From positions 1 to 18,317 of the forward strand of contig JALSJY010000117.1 of assembly GCA_026989045.1 (NCBI GenBank): DNA of 18,317 nucleotides, read 5' to 3'. The stretch comes from Hyphomicrobiales bacterium. GTDB taxonomy: Bacteria > Pseudomonadota > Alphaproteobacteria > Rhizobiales > Devosiaceae. Below the pieces are notes generated by a model. The model was not told the origin of the DNA. It searched no databases and worked only from the letters and a program-made list of their open reading frames with translations. Position 1 is the first letter of the stretch. Each line of letters begins with the position of its first letter. The translations under genes and the position numbers were made by a program. Of this stretch, positions 14,947 through 18,317 are shown piece by piece.

Positions 14947-15972
14947 TTAGCGAATTGGAGGGGCGAATAATAACCCGCCACTAGTCCATAGTGCATTTTG
15001 CCCTCTTGGCAAGTCTGCTCCAGTTTGCGGGCCAAAACTCCTCTCATAGATTTCTCTATAATTCCCAACCGTTGAAATCATATTTTTTACCCAATCTGCC
15101 TGCAAACCAAGTGCCTGACCAAAATCAGCCTCAAGACCAAGCAACCGTCTAATTTGAGGAGTTCTAATGTCATCTAAAGAGCTTGCACTAAGCGAGTTCA
15201 CACCCAGCTCCTCAGCATTTATCAACCCAAATAATACCCAACGGACAATATTAAACCAATCATCATCACCTAAGCGAACAACAGGGCCGAGTGGCTGTTT
15301 TGATATTCTCTCTGGCAGGATTTGATGGAGTGAGGGGTCAGGCAGGTTGCGCATGATTGAATATAATTTAGAGGCTGAAGCTGTAACTACATCACATAGG
15401 TTGCCATTATATGCCAAAGCCAAGTCTGAATAACTTTGGTATAAAACTTCCTTATACTCAATCTGATTTTTGAATGAAAAATCAATGAGATTAGCCTGCT
15501 CTTCTGATCCCTCAATAACGCATATTGATATATTGTCTAATTCATAAGAAGAAACTACTCCTTGATTTTTTTCCAATAAAAAAGACTGCCCATCAAAAAA
15601 AGAAGTGCCGACATATCTAACCTGAAAAATACTATCTCGTTGTAGATTCCAAGTGCCATTACGAACGAACACATCTACATCACCTAGTTGCAATGGTGCG
15701 AATCTGGCTACGCCGTCATAAGAGCGAAATTCTACCTTGTCTGGGTCTCCAAAAATAGCAGCTGATATTGCACGACAAAAATCAACATCAAACCCTGACC
15801 AAAAACCTTCATTATCTTTTTGGGAAAAACCAGAAAGCGATTGAGAAGCAGCGCAGACCAAATGACCCCGACTTTTAACACTCTCAAGAGTTTGAGAATG
15901 GGCGGGGGCAATTAGAAAAGCAGAGATCACAAACGCGAAAACTACACGAATATAGTTTAAAATAAGTGGCAT
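14947..15972 (-). CDS. AapJ-like amino-acid ABC transporter binding protein
   Basis: A periplasmic binding protein of about 341 residues from the ATG at 15972. The N-terminus is a signal peptide (hydrophobic VVFAFVISAFLIAP, likely cut after AHS). AapJ features: LESVKSRGHLVCA, FWSGFDVDFCRAISAAIFGD, VDVFVRNGTWNLQRD (the conserved arginine that binds the amino-acid carboxylate in this fold) and the C-terminus ALWTSGGLLFAPPIR. It differs from classic AapJ, as I recall it, in several blocks: CAASQS instead of a CGVNTG-like start, and a shorter middle. It lies downstream of aapP, whereas aapJ normally comes first, so it may be a second, divergent binding protein. The true start is uncertain: a strong AGGAG lies 36 bases upstream of this ATG, placed for a CTG at 16002 in the same frame. 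Confidence 0.8.
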   Translation of the reverse strand: MPLILNYIRVVFAFVISAFLIAPAHSQTLESVKSRGHLVCAASQSLSGFSQKDNEGFWSGFDVDFCRAISAAIFGDPDKVEFRSYDGVARFAPLQLGDVDVFVRNGTWNLQRDSIFQVRYVGTSFFDGQSFLLEKNQGVVSSYELDNISICVIEGSEEQANLIDFSFKNQIEYKEVLYQSYSDLALAYNGNLCDVVTASASKLYSIMRNLPDPSLHQILPERISKQPLGPVVRLGDDDWFNIVRWVLFGLINAEELGVNSLSASSLDDIRTPQIRRLLGLEADFGQALGLQADWVKNMISTVGNYREIYERSFGPQTGADLPRGQNALWTSGGLLFAPPIR

Positions 15973-15985
15973 AATACTCGCCAAA

Positions 15986-16012
15986 CTAATACTCGACCAC
16001 AGGGTCGCTCCT
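15986..16012 (-). promoter_or_regulatory. Strong ribosome-binding site, hairpin and mini-ORF in the AapJ-like leader
   Basis: On the minus strand AGGAG (16012-16008) is followed by CGACC, loop CTGT and GGTCG, a short stem-loop. Seven bases after AGGAG a GTG opens a four-codon frame (GTG GTC GAG TAT TAG, 16000-15986). An in-frame CTG for the AapJ-like gene lies at 16002, five bases after AGGAG. CGAGTATTA occurs both here (15995-15987) and just before the ATG (15980-15972). Confidence 0.5.
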
Positions 16013-16038
16013 AATTAAAAAGGAATAAACTTAAAACC

Positions 16039-16067
16039 ATTATAAAAGGCATTTATATGCGGGTCAA
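16039..16067 (-). promoter_or_regulatory. Near-consensus sigma-70 promoter for the AapJ-like gene
   Basis: On the minus strand TTGACC (16067-16062), exactly 17 bases of spacer, then TATAAT (16044-16039). The -10 is perfect and the -35 matches at 5 of 6 bases. The predicted transcript starts about 60 bases before the ATG. The -35 lies in the loop edge and arm of the stem at 16052-16093, so promoter and stem overlap. Confidence 0.75.
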
Positions 16068-16093
16068 TTGTTTGTAGCTGACCCGCATATAAA
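16052..16093 (-). terminator. 15-bp stem-loop between aapP and the AapJ-like gene
   Basis: Arms TTTATATGCGGGTCA (16052-16066) and TGACCCGCATATAAA (16079-16093) pair perfectly around a 12-base loop. It starts four bases after the aapP stop codon in the direction of transcription. There is no proper T-run after the stem on the minus strand, only TGCCTTTTAT, so termination may be partial or the stem may protect aapP mRNA. Confidence 0.7.
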
Positions 16094-16097
16094 AATT

Positions 16098-16886
16098 TTA
16101 ATGCAAAATTTGACTAAGGAACTCTTTGGTGCGCTCATGTTGCGGATTGCTAAAAAAGTCTTCAGGGTTATTTTGCTCAACAATTTGACCCTGATCCATA
16201 AACACCACTTGGTTTGCAACCTGACGCGCAAAGCCCATTTCATGCGTAACCACTAACATGGTCATGCCATCTTCAGCCAACGAAACCATAACATCAAGCA
16301 CTTCTTTAATCATTTCGGGATCAAGCGCTGAAGTTGGCTCATCAAATAACATGATTTGTGGGTTCATGCAAAGTGAGCGAGCGATTGCCACACGTTGCTG
16401 CTGGCCGCCAGAAAGCTGACCTGGGTATTTTAACGCCTGCTCTGGAATTTTCACTCTCTCAAGATAATGCATTGCAGTTTCTTCGGCTTCCGCCTTTGGA
16501 ACTCCACGAACCCAGATAGGTGCAAGTGTGCAATTCTCTAAAATACTTAAATGCGGAAATAGGTTGAAATGTTGGAACACCATTCCAACTTCACGGCGAA
16601 CCTCATCAATTTTCTTAATGTCAGATGTCAATTCAGTGCCATCAACAATAATTTGACCTTGTTGATGCTCTTCAAGACGGTTAATGCAACGAATAAGTGT
16701 TGATTTACCTGAGCCAGAGGGGCCAGCAATAACGATACGCTCTCCCTTCATTACTTTTAGATCAATATCACGAAGAACATGGAAATCACCAAACCATTTG
16801 TTCATACCGATAATTTCGATAGCAACATCAGCATTTTCATCAACTGCTGTTGGTTTTTTAACAGCCGTTTGTGTTTGTTTAGTCAT
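16098..16886 (-). CDS. aapP: Amino-acid ABC transporter ATP-binding protein AapP
   Basis: Cytosolic ATPase of 262 residues for polar amino-acid uptake. Motifs: Walker A GPSGSGKST at 55-63, Q-loop glutamine at 105, signature LSGGQQQ at 158-164, Walker B IMLFDE at 178-183, then PTSALDPE and the switch histidine in VVTHEMGFARQV. The FQHFNLFPHLSILEN stretch is typical of the polar amino-acid branch (HisP, GlnQ, AapP). The start at 16886 is set by GAGGG seven bases before the ATG. The longer frame would overlap aapM by 23 bases without a ribosome-binding site. It follows aapM after 13 bases, so the two are translated from one message. Confidence 0.95.
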   Translation of the reverse strand: MTKQTQTAVKKPTAVDENADVAIEIIGMNKWFGDFHVLRDIDLKVMKGERIVIAGPSGSGKSTLIRCINRLEEHQQGQIIVDGTELTSDIKKIDEVRREVGMVFQHFNLFPHLSILENCTLAPIWVRGVPKAEAEETAMHYLERVKIPEQALKYPGQLSGGQQQRVAIARSLCMNPQIMLFDEPTSALDPEMIKEVLDVMVSLAEDGMTMLVVTHEMGFARQVANQVVFMDQGQIVEQNNPEDFFSNPQHERTKEFLSQILH

Positions 16887-16899
16887 AGTAATCCCTCTT

Positions 16900-18078
16900 T
16901 TAATTTTTATGTCCAGTGTCAAGACGACGTTCCATCATTATAGAATATCTGGACATTCCGAAACAAAACAACCAAAAAATCGCTGCAGCAAATATATATC
17001 CAGAAATTGCTTGGTTTTTTGAAGCCCAATCAAGGTTCAAATTTGCGATTTGCGTGGCTCGCAATAAATCAAAAATACCAACGATCGCAACAAGCGAAGT
17101 ATCTTTGAATAAGGCAATGAAACTATTAACAATGCCTGGAATAACGTGCTTTAACGCTTGTGGTAAAATAATGAAACCCATTGATTTCCAATAATTCAAC
17201 CCTAGTGATGCAGCAGCTTCAGATTGTCCTTTTGGCAATGCCTGCAATCCTCCACGAACAACTTCGGCCATATAGGCGGCCGAGAAGAGCGAAACCCCAA
17301 CTAATGCACGCAATAATTTATCAATAGTCATACCAACTGGCATGAATAAAGGTAACATTACAGAAGCCATAAATAGAACAGTAATTAACGGAACAGCACG
17401 CCAAACTTCAATAAACATAATACAGAAGCTTTTAATGATTGGCATTTTTGATTGCCGCCCAAGAGCTAGAATAATACCCAAAGGAAGTGAAACAACAATC
17501 CCCACCAATCCGATAATCAAAGTGACCGTTAGTCCGCCCCACTTAACTGTCGGGACTTCTTCCAAACCAAAGACACCGCCAGTTAGCATGTAAAACACAA
17601 ATACTGGATAAACAACAAAGAACAAAATTGAGTTCAATAGTTTATATTTCAAATCTGGCCACATTAGTGGCACTATTAAAAGAGTACCAACAGCAAACAC
17701 CGCATTCACCCGCCAATATTGCATAATCGATGCTATAAATCCTTCTTGCGTTACCCAATAGGCATCTTTTGGAAAAAAGCCATAAATGAAGAAGGTCATT
17801 CTATCATCAATATAAGCCCAACAAGCCCCTGCCCCCTTAGCACGACAATCTTCAACCGTTACGCCTTCGCCTGGCCAAACCGCATTTCCAAAAAGAAACC
17901 CATAAATTGGTGGCAATACCCACATTAAAAACAATGCACCCAGAATAGTCATAATGGTGTTTGAAATTGATGAAAATAGATTATTTTTCATCCACCCAAG
18001 AATGCCCTTCGAAAGATTTGGAGCGGGTGATTCTGGAACTATTTCTGTCCGAACATAGGCGAGATTATTTTTAGCCAT
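16900..18078 (-). CDS. aapM: Amino-acid ABC transporter permease AapM
   Basis: Inner-membrane permease of 392 residues, long for the family as expected of AapM. An N-terminal membrane helix (TIMTILGALFLMWVLPPIYGF) is followed by a periplasmic part containing CRAKGAGACWAYIDDRMTFF. The conserved transport domain has GGLTVTLIIGLVGIVVSLPL, FIEVWRAVPLITVLF and the ATPase-contact loop VVRGGLQALPKGQSEAAASL. GGAGA lies seven bases before the ATG at 18078, fixing the start 13 codons inside the longest frame. It begins 10 bases after the aapQ stop. With AapQ and AapP it forms the core of a broad-range L-amino-acid importer known from Rhizobium. Confidence 0.94.
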   Translation of the reverse strand: MAKNNLAYVRTEIVPESPAPNLSKGILGWMKNNLFSSISNTIMTILGALFLMWVLPPIYGFLFGNAVWPGEGVTVEDCRAKGAGACWAYIDDRMTFFIYGFFPKDAYWVTQEGFIASIMQYWRVNAVFAVGTLLIVPLMWPDLKYKLLNSILFFVVYPVFVFYMLTGGVFGLEEVPTVKWGGLTVTLIIGLVGIVVSLPLGIILALGRQSKMPIIKSFCIMFIEVWRAVPLITVLFMASVMLPLFMPVGMTIDKLLRALVGVSLFSAAYMAEVVRGGLQALPKGQSEAAASLGLNYWKSMGFIILPQALKHVIPGIVNSFIALFKDTSLVAIVGIFDLLRATQIANLNLDWASKNQAISGYIFAAAIFWLFCFGMSRYSIMMERRLDTGHKN

Positions 18079-18088
18079 AATTTTTCTC

Positions 18089-18317
18089 CTATCTCTCAAC
18101 CATTGCAACGCGCGCATTATACCAATTCATAAATGCAGACGTTAATAACGATAATGTTAGGTAAACCATCATAGTGATGAATACAATTTCAACGGCTCGC
18201 CCTGTTTGATTGAGTGTTGTTTGCATAAACACACTAACAAGATCTGGATAACCAATGGCTGCCGCGAGTGACGAGTTTTTGGTTAAGTTTAAGAATTGTG
18301 AGGTTAATGGTGGAACA
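18089..18317 (-). CDS. aapQ: Amino-acid ABC transporter permease AapQ, C-terminal part (cut by window edge)
   Basis: Reading leftward from the window edge, a frame is open for 76 codons to the TAG at 18091-18089. It encodes VPPLTSQFLNLTKNSSLAAA, then IGYPDLVSVFMQTTLNQTGR, then a membrane helix (VEIVFITMMVYLTLSLLTSA) and a short cytoplasmic end. KNSSLAAAIGYPDL is characteristic of the C-terminal end of AapQ-type permeases. The start and first domain lie beyond the edge. Its stop is 10 bases from the aapM start, so it is in the same operon and upstream of aapM, as in the usual Q-M-P order. Confidence 0.92.
   Translation of the reverse strand, partial: VPPLTSQFLNLTKNSSLAAAIGYPDLVSVFMQTTLNQTGRAVEIVFITMMVYLTLSLLTSAFMNWYNARVAMVER

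Noticed and set aside
1..18317. CRISPR arrays, insertion sequences, toxin-antitoxin or defence modules
   Set aside because: No regularly spaced repeats, transposase motifs or recognisable toxin or defence domains were found on either strand; genes account for nearly all of the window.

Overview
The window looks like the chromosome of an AT-rich alphaproteobacterium, most likely of the Hyphomicrobiales (Rhizobiales) branch. The basis is the gene set and order rather than any single marker. A Pcm-like methyltransferase, a TolC-type outer-membrane protein, a DUF2497/PopZ-type pole organiser and valyl-tRNA synthetase lie in a row on one strand, as I recall from rhizobia and Brucella. The rhizobial-type Aap amino-acid importer and an alphaproteobacterial-type IlvD point the same way. 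GC content is low by eye, and I cannot name a genus.

Layout. Positions 1-153 hold the N-terminus of ilvD (minus strand, running off the left edge). Positions 356-3924 hold a phosphonate/phosphate-type ABC importer transcribed leftward as phnD - stem-loop - phnC - phnE - phnE, closed by a strong intrinsic terminator. Positions 4135-10023 hold valS, popZ-like, tolC and pcm-like genes, all on the minus strand. Positions 10197-11443 hold tRNA-Cys, a 364-base gene-poor stretch carrying degenerate dispersed-repeat material, a MobA-like nucleotidyltransferase and tRNA-Asn. Positions 11540-14945 hold a plus-strand group: cysteine synthase, cardiolipin synthase and 3-mercaptopyruvate sulfurtransferase. 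This group converges on a minus-strand aap cluster (aapQ partial, aapM, aapP, then an AapJ-like binding protein at the 3' end).

How the genes work together. The phn genes form one importer: periplasmic binding protein, ATPase and two permeases. The aap genes form another, for polar amino acids. CysK makes cysteine and SseA consumes its keto-acid derivative 3-mercaptopyruvate, so the right half is loosely about sulfur amino acids. valS, tolC, popZ and the tRNAs are housekeeping.

I see no phage, transposase, CRISPR array, toxin-antitoxin pair or defence cassette, and I do not think an undescribed system is hidden here. The points worth a second look are regulatory or structural. They are a consensus-like promoter inside a 15-bp stem at the aapP/aapJ-like junction, with a strong ribosome-binding site far upstream of the apparent start. 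They also include an 18-bp perfect palindrome in the tolC leader, a terminator-like hairpin 23 bases before valS, an intercistronic stem-loop after phnD, repeat remnants beside tRNA-Cys, and the AapJ-like gene at the 'wrong' end of its operon. Several start codons are set by visible Shine-Dalgarno sequences and are shorter than the longest open frames; this is noted in each entry.
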